Translations under genes and position numbers: made by a program
The notes under the pieces: generated by a model
Told to the model about the DNA's origin: nothing
Databases searched by the model: none
What the model saw: the letters and a program-made list of their open reading frames with translations, nothing else
Shown: positions 42,606 through 51,199 of the stretch, one piece after another
How the letters are laid out: every line of letters begins with the position of its first letter
Numbering within the stretch: the stretch's first letter is position 1
NCBI RefSeq assembly: GCF_004341365.1
Contig: NZ_SLXH01000018.1
Location: 26,359 to 90,358 of the forward strand
Direction: 5' to 3'
DNA: 64,000 nt
DNA from: Simplicispira metamorpha
GTDB taxonomy: Bacteria > Pseudomonadota > Gammaproteobacteria > Burkholderiales > Burkholderiaceae_C

Positions 42606-44273
42606 TCAAACGTGGTAGCGGCGTTGCACCACCCGGAAACGGTTAGCGACAAAAGCGGAATCTGCATACGAAGCATTGGCTGCCGGATTGCCGCCTGTGC
42701 CGTGGTAATCAGAAAAAGCGCTGGACTGGTTCACAAACACGCCGCCAGTCAGGTTGATGGACAACGCCACCTTGCCGCGCCAAGTGGCTTCGGTCATGGC
42801 ATCAATCACTTCTTGGCGGGTGGAATACAGACCCACCGTCAAAGCGCCATGCTCGCGCACCACGCGCTCAGACAAAGCAATACCCGCAGCGGTATCGGCC
42901 ACCTTGACGACAAAGCTGATAGGGCCAAAGCGCTCTTCCATGTAGGCTGGCTCGTCGGCCGCATCACAAGCCAGCAGCACAGGGGTACGCACCTGAGCAA
43001 CGGGGAAGTCGGGATTACTCAGCGTTTGCGAGGCCAGCACCACGGCACCCAGTTGGCCACTGTTGGCATGGGCCACGCGGTCGGTGGTAGCTTCGGACTG
43101 CATGGCACCCAGCACGGCAAAGGCCACTTCGGGCTTGGACAAGAAGCGGCTGATGGCCTTGCCAAGATCGGCACACACCTCGTCGTAGCTCTTATGGCCT
43201 TCATCGGTATCAATGCCGCCAGCTGGCACAAAAATGGCCTGCGAAGTGGTGCACATCTGGCCCGAATACAACGACAGGGTGAACGCCAGATTGCCCAGCA
43301 TGGCCTTGTAAGCGCTGGTCGAATCAATGACGATGTTATTCACACCAGCCAGCTCGGCATAGACCTGGGCTTGCTTGCAATTGTCAATCAGCCACTGGCC
43401 AAACACGTTGCTGCCGGTAAAGTCCACCGACTTGACGCTGGGGTGCGTAGCCAGTGCTTGCGTGGTGCTGCGGTTGTCGGTCACACACAGCGTGACCAGG
43501 TTGGGATCAATGCCGTTCTCAGCCAGCACAGCACGGATGGTGCGCACGGTAATGGCAGCGGGCAAGATGGCGTTGCTGTGCGGCTTGATGATCACGGCAT
43601 TGCCAGTGGCCAGTGCAGCAAACACGCCCGGATAGGTATTCCACGTGGGGAAAGTGCCGCAACCGACCACCAAACCCACGCCCCGGCCCACCAGCTCAAA
43701 ATGCTTCTTCATAACCAAAGCAGGATTTTTGCCTTGGGGCTTCTCCCAGATGGCTTCGGCAGGCACAAAGCTTTGCTCGCGCCAAGCGTAGGCCACTGCC
43801 TCCAAACCACGGTCTTGGGCGTGGGGGGCACCAGCCTGGAAAGCCATCATCCAGCCTTGGCCGGTGGTCATCATCACGGCATGGCCCAGCTCAAAGCTCT
43901 GGCGGTTTAAACGAGCCAGAATTTCCAGGCACATGCCAGTGCGGCCTGCAGCGCCCACCGCTTGCCAGCCCTTCATGGCGGCCAAGCCCGCCTCAATCAG
44001 TACCTCGTGGTCACACAAGGGGTAACGCACATCCAAAGCGCCCGCATAGGGCGATACCTCGTTGCCACCCCAGCCGTTCTGGCCGGGCTGGTTCAGTTCG
44101 AAATTCTGGCCCAGGTGCGCTTCGTAAGCGCGTTTGCCGTCTTCGGCAGCAGTTTCACCGTAAGCCTTGGGACTGGGCATCTCGGTGTAGGGCGACCAGT
44201 AGCCACGGGTAGCGATGGCTTGCAGGGCACCCTCAAGGGTGGCACGGTGTTGTTCAAACAGAGGGTGGGTCAT
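42606..44273 (-). CDS. paaN: PaaN, aldehyde-dehydrogenase-type phenylacetate degradation protein
   Basis: 555 residues, the PaaN length, not the ~680 of PaaZ; no MaoC hydratase domain is attached. ALDH features are VGCGTFPTWNTYPGVFAALATGNAVIIKPH, SVDFTGSNVFGQWLI, YSGQMCTTSQAIFVP holding the catalytic Cys, and ERFGPISFVV. It is likely to oxidise the ring-opened aldehyde, with the hydrolytic ring cleavage done by another protein (inference). It is the first gene of the paa operon, downstream of an AT-rich region with promoter character. Confidence 0.93.
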   Translation of the reverse strand: MTHPLFEQHRATLEGALQAIATRGYWSPYTEMPSPKAYGETAAEDGKRAYEAHLGQNFELNQPGQNGWGGNEVSPYAGALDVRYPLCDHEVLIEAGLAAMKGWQAVGAAGRTGMCLEILARLNRQSFELGHAVMMTTGQGWMMAFQAGAPHAQDRGLEAVAYAWREQSFVPAEAIWEKPQGKNPALVMKKHFELVGRGVGLVVGCGTFPTWNTYPGVFAALATGNAVIIKPHSNAILPAAITVRTIRAVLAENGIDPNLVTLCVTDNRSTTQALATHPSVKSVDFTGSNVFGQWLIDNCKQAQVYAELAGVNNIVIDSTSAYKAMLGNLAFTLSLYSGQMCTTSQAIFVPAGGIDTDEGHKSYDEVCADLGKAISRFLSKPEVAFAVLGAMQSEATTDRVAHANSGQLGAVVLASQTLSNPDFPVAQVRTPVLLACDAADEPAYMEERFGPISFVVKVADTAAGIALSERVVREHGALTVGLYSTRQEVIDAMTEATWRGKVALSINLTGGVFVNQSSAFSDYHGTGGNPAANASYADSAFVANRFRVVQRRYHV

Positions 44274-44459
44274 GCTTTTTCCAAAGAGAAACGGCTGAAA
44301 CTTGTATGCAAGGCAGCGGAGCCAACGCCGCCTTACCCATCAAAAAGCAACACACAAATTTCACATCAACATAGAAAAGTGTATCGCTTAAGAGCTCTTC
44401 TAAATAGAGGGAAAACCTTAATACGATTAAAATTTATCGTAAAAGAACACAATTTACTT
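44274..44459 (-). promoter_or_regulatory. Probable paa operon promoter region
   Basis: This 186-base AT-rich gap lies upstream of paaN and just after the importer operon stop. It holds TACGAT-N8-ATCGTA at 44422-44441 and TGTATC at 44380-44385. TGTATC elements also occur in the paaX/importer gap. PaaX control is expected; the exact boxes are not certain. Confidence 0.45.
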
Positions 44460-45770
44460 TCACATTCCAAGATAGGCAGCGCGCACCTGCTCGTTGTGAA
44501 TCAGGTCTTGTCCGCTACCGGTCAGGGTGATCTCGCCAGTTTCGAGCACATAGCCGCGATCCGCCAGCGCCAGCGCCGCAAAGGCGTTCTGCTCAGCCAG
44601 GATGATGGTCATGCCCTGCGCTTTCAGCGCCTTGACCACGTTGAACACCTCCTGCACCAGCAGCGGCGCCAGCCCCATTGATGGCTCGTCGAGCAGCAAC
44701 AGCTTGGGGCGCCCCATCAGCGCACGGCCAATCGCTAGCATCTGCTGCTGACCACCCGAGAGGGTGCCCGCAGGCAGCTTGCGCTTCTCTTTCAGGATCG
44801 GAAACATGGCGTAGACCTTTTCCAGGTCTTCAGGCACCTGTTGCTTGGGCTGGGTGTAGGCGCCCAGCCGCAGGTTGTCTTCAATCGTCAGCGGGCCAAA
44901 CACCTGGCGCCCCTCGGGGCTCTGGCAAATACCCCGGCACATGCGCTGGTCGGCGCGCACCCGGGAAATATCCTCCCCATCGAACCATATGTGCCCGGCT
45001 CCCATAGGCTGCACCCCGGACAAGGTGCGCAGAAAAGTGGTTTTTCCGGCCCCGTTGGCCCCCACCAACGCCACGGTCTCGCCCCGGCGAATCTCCAGAT
45101 TCAGGCCCTTGAGTGCCTTGATGCGGCCATAGCTGCTTTCCAGCCCCGTCACTTTGAGCAGCACATCGCCACCGCTGGCAGGCATGGGCGTTTGCAGCAC
45201 ACCACCGCTGTGGGCACCCAAGCCCACCGATTCAGGAGCCAGACTGACCACCCGGTGGTACAACTCCTGAAACTCGGCCTGTGCCTCTTTGCCAAACAAC
45301 GGATCGTTGTTTTCCTGAAAACGGGCGTCAATCTCGCGCCAATCTTCTGCCAACAACGTCTTGCGTGCCATGGGCAACGCCTTGGACTCTTCGGTATGGA
45401 TATGGCTTTTGAGCTTGCGGCAGTAGTCACGCAAAGACTGCACCAAAGCGGCCTGCTGGCCCGCAGTGGCTTGTGCAAACGCTTGGCGCATGGCTGCCAA
45501 GTGGAGGATGGCCTGGCGGTGGTCTTCTTGCAGTGCATCGACCAGCGGCCCCGCCTCTGCCGAGCGCAGACGCATCAGCGGAAACAGGCAATCGTCTTCT
45601 TTGCGGTGGTGGGCGTGGTCGGCAAATTTCTCGATGTATTCAAAAACCGCCTGAAAAAACGCCGGATCGACCGGGCTGCCAGCTTCCAGCTCATCGGCCA
45701 CCTGTTCCAACGCAATGGCGATGCGCCAGAAACTCCGATGTTCTTCGGTAATGATGCGCAGTGTTTCCAT
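44460..45770 (-). CDS. Hemerythrin (HHE) domain fused to a LIV-type ABC ATPase
   Basis: 436 residues from ATG 45770 (METLRII), 17 bases after the LivG-like stop, with AGGA upstream. Residues 1-185 are a hemerythrin-like four-helix domain: His11, His54-x3-Glu58, His84 and His123-x3-Glu127 match the di-iron ligand pattern, and DPLFGKEAQAEFQELY closes it. Residues about 203-436 are a complete LivF-like ATPase: Walker A GANGAGKTT at 237-245, LSGGQQQMLAIGRALM, LLLDEPSMGLAP, LAEQNAFAAL. There is no frame break. HHE domains bind O2, NO or iron in other proteins. Here the domain could gate the importer by O2 or redox state beside an O2-using pathway (inference). Confidence 0.93.
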   Translation of the reverse strand: METLRIITEEHRSFWRIAIALEQVADELEAGSPVDPAFFQAVFEYIEKFADHAHHRKEDDCLFPLMRLRSAEAGPLVDALQEDHRQAILHLAAMRQAFAQATAGQQAALVQSLRDYCRKLKSHIHTEESKALPMARKTLLAEDWREIDARFQENNDPLFGKEAQAEFQELYHRVVSLAPESVGLGAHSGGVLQTPMPASGGDVLLKVTGLESSYGRIKALKGLNLEIRRGETVALVGANGAGKTTFLRTLSGVQPMGAGHIWFDGEDISRVRADQRMCRGICQSPEGRQVFGPLTIEDNLRLGAYTQPKQQVPEDLEKVYAMFPILKEKRKLPAGTLSGGQQQMLAIGRALMGRPKLLLLDEPSMGLAPLLVQEVFNVVKALKAQGMTIILAEQNAFAALALADRGYVLETGEITLTGSGQDLIHNEQVRAAYLGM

Positions 45771-45786
45771 TTTTCCTGCTTCCGTT

Positions 45787-46548
45787 TCAACCGTGGGCGC
45801 CCAGATAGGCGGCAATCACATCCGGGTTTTTGCGGACCTCTTCGCCGGTGCCTTCGGCCAGTTTTTTGCCGTAGTCCAGTACCAGAATGCGGTCAGACAG
45901 GTTCATCACCATCTTCATGTCGTGCTCTACCAGCACGACGGTGATGCCGGAGTCAGCCACCTTGCGCACCAACTGATCGACTTCAATGGTTTCTTTCGGG
46001 TTGAGGCCGGCAGCGGGCTCATCCAGAAAAATCATGCGTGGCTTCATCGCCAGGGCACGGGCAATTTCCAGCCGCTTGAGCACGCCGTAGGACATGGCAT
46101 CGGCGCGGGCGTTGGTGTAGCCCTCCAGGCCGACAAACCGCATCAGTTCGGCAGCTTCTTCGCGCAGATCCCGGTCACGGGTACGCAGGCTGGGCCAGCG
46201 CAGGGCGGCTTTGAACAGGTTGCGGTCCAGCCGCAGGTGCGCGCCCACCATCACGTTCTCGATGGCGCTCATGTTCATGCAGATTTGCAGGTTCTGGAAC
46301 GTGCGGGCCACGCCGCGCTCGGCCAGCTCGTTGGGTGATTTGCCGTGGATAGGCTCACCATCGAGACGAATCTCACCGGTAGTGGGCTTGTACACCCCGG
46401 TAATGAGGTTAAACAGCGTGGTTTTGCCCGCCCCGTTGGGGCCAATCACGGCATAGACGATGCCCGCATCAATGTTGAACGAGACGTTCTGCACCGCCTT
46501 GACACCACCAAAGTGGATAGACAGGTCTTTGACTTCCAGCAATGCCAT
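45787..46548 (-). CDS. LIV-type ABC transporter ATP-binding protein (LivG-like)
   Basis: 253 residues from ATG 46548 (MALLEVK), two bases after the LivM-like stop. Walker A GPNGAGKTTLFNLITG near residue 38, signature MSYGVLKRLEIARAL, Walker [13 protein letters not shown] and VEHDMKMVMNLSDRI. It is the partner of the hemerythrin-fused ATPase. Longer in-frame starts upstream overlap the permease and were not used. Confidence 0.93.
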   Translation of the reverse strand: MALLEVKDLSIHFGGVKAVQNVSFNIDAGIVYAVIGPNGAGKTTLFNLITGVYKPTTGEIRLDGEPIHGKSPNELAERGVARTFQNLQICMNMSAIENVMVGAHLRLDRNLFKAALRWPSLRTRDRDLREEAAELMRFVGLEGYTNARADAMSYGVLKRLEIARALAMKPRMIFLDEPAAGLNPKETIEVDQLVRKVADSGITVVLVEHDMKMVMNLSDRILVLDYGKKLAEGTGEEVRKNPDVIAAYLGAHG

Positions 46549-46550
46549 GC

Positions 46551-47483
46551 TCAGTCTCCCTTGCCAAATTTGGCTGCCAGCGTCGGCACCAGCCCCTTGG
46601 GCAGGAAAATCATGCACAGCATCAGCACAGCACCAAACACCACGGTTTCCCAGCCCTCAAAAGTGGCCAGGGCTTGGGGCAACGCCGTCAACAGCACGGC
46701 ACCGATGATGGAGCCAAACACCGAGGCCATGCCGCCCACCACCACCATCGTCACCAGCTCTACCGAATGGAAGAAATCGGCAAAGTTGGGCGTGACAAAG
46801 GCCATGTAATGCGCCGTGATGCTGCCCATGATGCTGGCAAACACCGCCGACATGACAAAGATCGTGACCTTGTAGCGCACCACGTTCACGCCCACCACCT
46901 GCGAGGCCACTTCCGAACCGTGCAAAGCACGCAGCGCACGGCCAAACGGTGAATCAATCATGTTGAGCGAAGCCCAGACGCTGAAAGCCAGCAGGGTGGC
47001 CACCACCCAGTACCAGTGCTTGTCGCTGCTGAGTTCAAAGCCAAATACGGACATCGCTGGCACGGCCATGCCATCGGGGCCGCCCGTCCATTGGGCTTCA
47101 TTGCGCAGGGCGATATTGATGATGATGCCCAGCCCCAAGGTGGCCATCGCCAGGTAGTTGCCCTTGAGCTTGAAAATGGGGCGGGCCACCAGCCCGGCAA
47201 TCACTGCCGTGGCCACAGCACCCGCACCCATCGCCAGCAGCGGATGCCATGCAAAGTGCGTAGGCAACACCGCCGAAGCGTAAGCGCCAATCCCCAAAAA
47301 CCCCGCATGGCCCAAACTGATCTGGCCCGCAAAGCCAATCAGCAGGTTCAGGCCAATCACGATGATGGCATTGATGCCAATGCGGATTGCCAGATCCATG
47401 TAGTAACTGTTGGGCACCACCCACGGCAGCACCAGCAGTACGGCCACCAACAGACCCAATCCAATGTAAGAACTCTTTTGCAT
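46551..47483 (-). CDS. LIV-type ABC transporter permease (LivM-like)
   Basis: 310 residues, about eight hydrophobic segments. IGLNLLIGFAGQISLGHAGFLGIGAYASA and the coupling loop SPFGRALRALHGSEVASQVVGVNV are typical, with VVVGGMASVFGSIIGAVLLT later. It starts two bases after the LivH-like stop, so all four genes of this importer form one unit. Confidence 0.93.
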   Translation of the reverse strand: MQKSSYIGLGLLVAVLLVLPWVVPNSYYMDLAIRIGINAIIVIGLNLLIGFAGQISLGHAGFLGIGAYASAVLPTHFAWHPLLAMGAGAVATAVIAGLVARPIFKLKGNYLAMATLGLGIIINIALRNEAQWTGGPDGMAVPAMSVFGFELSSDKHWYWVVATLLAFSVWASLNMIDSPFGRALRALHGSEVASQVVGVNVVRYKVTIFVMSAVFASIMGSITAHYMAFVTPNFADFFHSVELVTMVVVGGMASVFGSIIGAVLLTALPQALATFEGWETVVFGAVLMLCMIFLPKGLVPTLAAKFGKGD

Positions 47484-47485
47484 GC

Positions 47486-48361
47486 TTACACCCGATCGGT
47501 CGATTTGCCACCAAACAGGCCGCGCGGCATGAAGAACAGCACCAGCAGGATCAGCACAAACGGCATCGCATCCTTGTAGGCAGAGGAGATGTAGCCTGCG
47601 CCCATCGCTTCCAGCACCCCCACCAGCAAACCGCCCACCACGGCACCCAGGCCATTGCCCAGGCCACCCACCACCACCGCCACAAAGCCCTTGAGGCCCA
47701 GCATGATGCCCACGTCGTACGAGGTCATGGTGATGGGCGTGATGAGGATGCCACCCAGTGCGCCCAGGCCTGCGGCCATGGCAAAACTCATGAACAGCAC
47801 CCAGTTGGTATTGATGCCCACCAGCTCAGCGGCAGTGCGGTTGAACGAAGTGGCCAGCATGGCCTTGCCCGTGAGGGTGCGGTTGAAGAAATACCACAGA
47901 CCCGCCACCACCACAGCCGTGACACCCAGCACCCACAGGCTTTGTGGCAACAGCGTAGCGCCCAGAATTTGCAACGGCGCATCGCCCGAAAAGGCGGGCA
48001 GGCTGTGCGTACCCTTGCCCAGCCACACCTGAATCAGGCCGCGAATGACCAGCGAAGCGCCAATCGTGACGATGATGAGCGAGACTGTCTCGGCGCCCTT
48101 GATGGGCTCAATGGCCACCTTCTCCATCACCACGCCCACCACGGCAGGAATGGCAATGGCCAGCAGCAGCACCACTGGCATCGGCAGCCCCATCTGGGCA
48201 AAAAACACCGCCAACATGCCGCCCAGCATGATGAACTCGCCCTGGGCAAAGTTGATAACGTTGCTGGCGTTGTAGATCAGCGTAAAGCCCAACGCCGCCA
48301 AGGCATAGGTGGCACCCACCGTAATGCCCGAGAACAGAAATTGCAAAAACTCGGCAAGCAT
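47486..48361 (-). CDS. LIV-type ABC transporter permease (LivH-like)
   Basis: 291 residues, first gene of the importer unit that has no binding protein of its own. LFSGITVGATYALAALGFTLIYNASNVINFAQGEFIMLGG is LivH-typical. The coupling loop is LTGKAMLATSFNRTAAELVGI, and GLKGFVAVVVGGLGNGLGAVVGGLLVGVLE follows. GGGAGATCTGACTG precedes ATG 48361. It is divergent from paaX across a 554-base gap. Confidence 0.93.
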   Translation of the reverse strand: MLAEFLQFLFSGITVGATYALAALGFTLIYNASNVINFAQGEFIMLGGMLAVFFAQMGLPMPVVLLLAIAIPAVVGVVMEKVAIEPIKGAETVSLIIVTIGASLVIRGLIQVWLGKGTHSLPAFSGDAPLQILGATLLPQSLWVLGVTAVVVAGLWYFFNRTLTGKAMLATSFNRTAAELVGINTNWVLFMSFAMAAGLGALGGILITPITMTSYDVGIMLGLKGFVAVVVGGLGNGLGAVVGGLLVGVLEAMGAGYISSAYKDAMPFVLILLVLFFMPRGLFGGKSTDRV

Positions 48362-48915
48362 CAGTCAGATCTCCCGGGCGTCGCACATGCGTGGCGACCG
48401 TGTAGCGGCAACGGCATAGGGTTATCTCCGTAGTAGTTTTTTGGAACGCAGCGCAGGCATACCTGCCCTGGGAAGGGCAGCGGCAAACCGGGCTCTTGCA
48501 GTGCGATTACACCTGCCAACATGATACCTATAACAATATTTTTTATCGTTTTTGTATCTTGTTTGAGCGCAAAAACGCGGGTAATCCCTAGGAAAAACAC
48601 CACCAAAAAAGCCGCGCCGACCGGCCAAGACACCACAAAAGCTGCATTTTTGGCCAGATACGGTTTGATTTTCCGCAGAAAAAAGCCAATTTTTGACTAC
48701 ACAGTGGCAAACGGCTGCTGTAGCAGCACCCCAAAAAAGACAAGGCGTGCTAGACAAGCCACACGACCAGAATATGACATTACTGGATACAAAACAGACA
48801 TCGACGTATCGTTTTATGCCAAGCACCTTGCTGGGCGCAGCACAGCAAAGTTGCTGCCACAGGTCAGACAACACCTTGCTTGCAGCAGCAACGGCCCCGC
48901 TACCATCGACCACTT
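48362..48915. promoter_or_regulatory. Divergent region between importer operon and paaX
   Basis: This 554-base, locally AT-rich gap holds no gene I can support. TTTTTGTATC at 48549-48558 and its near mirror GATACAAAAC at 48786-48795 face each other across it. GATAC at 48523-48527 and GTATCGTTTT at 48806-48815 lie nearby. These are candidate operators for PaaX control of its own gene and of the importer. Confidence 0.4.
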
Positions 48916-49872
48916 ATGCACGAACACATCGCATCACAGGCCATTGAGGCCCTTTTGGAAAGCTTTCGCCAGAAAAGCCGCATACAAGCCAGCTCACTCA
49001 TCACGTCCGTCTTTGGTGATGCCATCCTGCCCCGGGGGGGAAGGGTCTGGCTGGGCAGCCTGATCAAGCTGCTACAGCCCCTGGACATCAACGAGCGGCT
49101 GGTACGCACCACGGTCTTCCGGCTGGTCAAAGATGAATGGCTGCAAACCGAGGCCATGGGGCGGCGTACCGACTACATGCTCACGCCCTCGGGGCAGCGG
49201 CGGTTTGAAGAGGCCTCGCGGCAGATTTACGCCGCCGAACCACCCCAGTGGGATCGGCGTTGGCGCCTGATCATGGTGGTGGGCGAGTTAGAGCCGCGCC
49301 AGCGCGATCGCCTGCGCCAAGCGCTGTACTGGCAGGGGTTTGGCGATACCGGATCGGGCTGCTTCATCCACCCCAGTGCCGAACTGGGCGTGGCTCTGGA
49401 CGCGCTGGCCGCCGATGGCATGGCCGAGCTGCTGCCGCAGTTGCTCCCCTTGGTGGCTATCAACCCCAAATTCAGCCCCTGCGCCGATGACGCCAGTCTG
49501 GTGCAGCGCGCCTGGAACCTGGACGAGCTGGCCGCTGCCTACAGCAGCTTTGTGGCGCGCTACCAGCCCATTCTGGATGCGCTGCGGCAAGAGCCCAGCG
49601 ACAGCGTGGATGAAGAGCTTGCCTGCCTGGCGCGCATTTTGTTGATCCACGACTTTCGCCGCTTCTTGCTGCGCGACCCGGAGTTGCCCGAAGTGCTGCT
49701 GCCCGCAGGCTGGCCCGGCAACCAGGCCCGCCTGCTGTGCAAGGAAATTTACCGGCGCCTGCTCACGCCCTCAGAGCGGCATCTGGACCAATGCCTGCAA
49801 CTGGCCAACGGCGAAATGCCCCGCGCCTCCAGCCTGCTGCTGCGCCGCTTCCAGATTGAAGACAGCCTGTAA
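48916..49872 (+). CDS. paaX: PaaX family transcriptional regulator
   Basis: 318 residues from ATG 48916 (MHEHIAS). The N-terminal winged helix (RIQASSLITSVFGDAILPRGGRVWLGSLIKLLQPLDINERLVRTTVFRLVKDEWLQ) and the PaaX-type middle and C-terminal domains (PPQWDRRWRLIMVVGEL, LLIHDFRRFLLRDPELPEVLLPAGWPGNQA) are well preserved. PaaX represses paa genes and is released by phenylacetyl-CoA. It is the only plus-strand gene of the catabolic block, divergent from the importer. Confidence 0.95.
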   Translation: MHEHIASQAIEALLESFRQKSRIQASSLITSVFGDAILPRGGRVWLGSLIKLLQPLDINERLVRTTVFRLVKDEWLQTEAMGRRTDYMLTPSGQRRFEEASRQIYAAEPPQWDRRWRLIMVVGELEPRQRDRLRQALYWQGFGDTGSGCFIHPSAELGVALDALAADGMAELLPQLLPLVAINPKFSPCADDASLVQRAWNLDELAAAYSSFVARYQPILDALRQEPSDSVDEELACLARILLIHDFRRFLLRDPELPEVLLPAGWPGNQARLLCKEIYRRLLTPSERHLDQCLQLANGEMPRASSLLLRRFQIEDSL

Positions 49873-49948
49873 AAACGTGTTCACGGTCTTGCCGGAGGCC
49901 CCGTGTTGGGCGCGGCACCACGGCGCGCGCACCTGAAGCACCAGAGCG

Positions 49949-50287
49949 CTACGCCCCCCAGACCACGTCGTTGTCCTCGGCCGCACTGCGCCGCAGCATC
50001 TCGATGAACGGTGCTGCGCGCTGGCGCAGGCGCACCGCATCGGACTGCGCGTCCTCCTCGCCCTCGGCAGACAGGCCTTCGGCCTCGCGATCAGCACGGG
50101 CCTGGGCGATGCGCTGCTCTTCGGCGGCCACGGCTGCTTCCAGGGCGCTGATGGCCGCCGGAATTTGCGCTGCCGTCACGATGCCGCGGGCAGCGGGCTC
50201 CTTGCCGATGATTTGCAACAGACGGCGCCCCTGGGGCTCCAGCAATATCAGGTCGGCGGTGGAGCGGGATTTGAACTTGTAGAGCAT
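49949..50287 (-). CDS. DUF1840 domain-containing protein
   Basis: 112 residues from ATG 50287 (MLYKFKS). MLYKFKSRSTADLILLEPQGRRLLQIIGK is the DUF1840 opening, followed by an acidic Ala/Glu helical stretch and VRLRQRAAPFIEMLRRSAAEDNDVVWG at the end. It is small, soluble, of unknown function and widespread in beta-proteobacteria. Convergent with paaX. Confidence 0.85.
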   Translation of the reverse strand: MLYKFKSRSTADLILLEPQGRRLLQIIGKEPAARGIVTAAQIPAAISALEAAVAAEEQRIAQARADREAEGLSAEGEEDAQSDAVRLRQRAAPFIEMLRRSAAEDNDVVWGA

Positions 50288-50624
50288 GGAGAGTCCTTCC
50301 GTGTGCGAGTCACTGCGGTGCAAAGGATACGCCGACGGCACCGCGCACGACGCCCTGCACCAGCCCCACTGCGGCAACGGCCACCGGACGGGTGGCCTGG
50401 CGGCTTGGCCGCACCAGCAGCAACAGGACGCAGGGCCAGGTATTTCCGGGCACCCTGGCAGCGCCATGATTTCAAGCCAAAAACGGCTCCAGAGCCCGAC
50501 CAATAAGCGCAAGCAGCTATCAAAAACAAAGCACTTTATACACCCCACTAGCGCCGCGCAGGCACCCCGGTTTTATGATGCACGCCCCGCACCTTGCGCG
50601 CCGCTCCCTCTGAAAGACCCTCCC
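50288..50624. other. 337-base divergent gap with a reverse repeat copy
   Basis: This gap separates the DUF1840 gene and the PHA-system gene. It contains the only minus-orientation copy of the intergenic repeat (50475-50523). No open frame here looks like protein, and no promoter is clear. Confidence 0.5.
50475..50523 (-). repeat. Comamonadaceae-type intergenic repeat, copy 7 (reverse)
   Basis: Reading the minus strand gives GATAGCTGCTTGCGCTTAT at 50521-50503, then GGGCTCTGGAGCCGTTTTTGGC. All other copies read on the plus strand. Confidence 0.75.
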
Positions 50625-50933
50625 ATGGCCGACATCCATATCCACCGCCCCCACCAACTGGGCCTGCCCGAGGCGCGCAAGATTGCGCTGCGCTGGGCAG
50701 AAAAAGCAGAGCAAAAATTCGACATGGCGTGCGCCTACGAAGAGGGCGAGACGCAAGACACCGTGCACTTCAGCCGTGCAGGCATCAAGGGCACGTTACA
50801 GGTACATGCCGACCAGTTCACGTTTGCCGCTGAGCTGGGCTTTTTGTTTGGCGCCTTCAAGCACCGCATCGAGGCAGAGCTTGGGGCGCAGTTTGATGCC
50901 CTGCTGGCCCCCGGCACCAGCGCCCAAGCCTGA
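50625..50933 (+). CDS. Polyhydroxyalkanoic acid system family protein
   Basis: 102 residues from ATG 50625. ADIHIHRPHQLGLPEARKIALRWAEKAEQKFDMAC is the recognisable opening of the PHA_gran_rgn family, followed by VHFSRAGIKGTLQVHADQFTFAAELGFLFGAFKHRIEAEL. The family is linked to PHA granules by genome context, with no firm biochemical role. It converges on the acyl-CoA-binding protein gene, 11 bases away. Confidence 0.85.
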   Translation: MADIHIHRPHQLGLPEARKIALRWAEKAEQKFDMACAYEEGETQDTVHFSRAGIKGTLQVHADQFTFAAELGFLFGAFKHRIEAELGAQFDALLAPGTSAQA

Positions 50934-50944
50934 AGTTCCCCGGC

Positions 50945-51199
50945 CTACTCCAGCGCGGCAATCAGGTCGATGTACTGCTGCTGGGCCGCATCCGCAGCGG
51001 TGCCCTTAAGCTTGTCCCAGGCCTCCCACTTGGCACGGCCCACGATGTCGGAAAAACCAGGTTTCTTCTCGGTGTTGTCGCCCGCAGTGGCCTGCTTGTA
51101 CAGGGCATAAATCTTCAATAGCGTGGCGTTGTCCGGGCGCTCGCTGAGGTTTTTGGACTGGGCCACAGCGGCCTCAAAAGTGGCGTTCAGATCGGCCAT
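50945..51199 (-). CDS. Acyl-CoA-binding protein (ACBP)
   Basis: 84 residues, the classic ACBP length. DLNATFEAAVAQSKNLSERPDNATLLKIYALYKQATAGDN, then KPGFSDIVGRAKWEAWDKLKG with the conserved YxxYKQAT and KWxAWxxLKG motifs. ACBP buffers and delivers long-chain acyl-CoA in the cytosol. It is divergent from a WS/DGAT acyltransferase gene 149 bases away, a likely user of acyl-CoA. Confidence 0.95.
   Translation of the reverse strand: MADLNATFEAAVAQSKNLSERPDNATLLKIYALYKQATAGDNTEKKPGFSDIVGRAKWEAWDKLKGTAADAAQQQYIDLIAALE

Noticed and set aside
48422..48913. Minus-strand and plus-strand frames in the importer/paaX gap
   Set aside because: They overlap each other and paaX, have no ribosome binding sites and look non-coding; the region is AT-rich promoter DNA.
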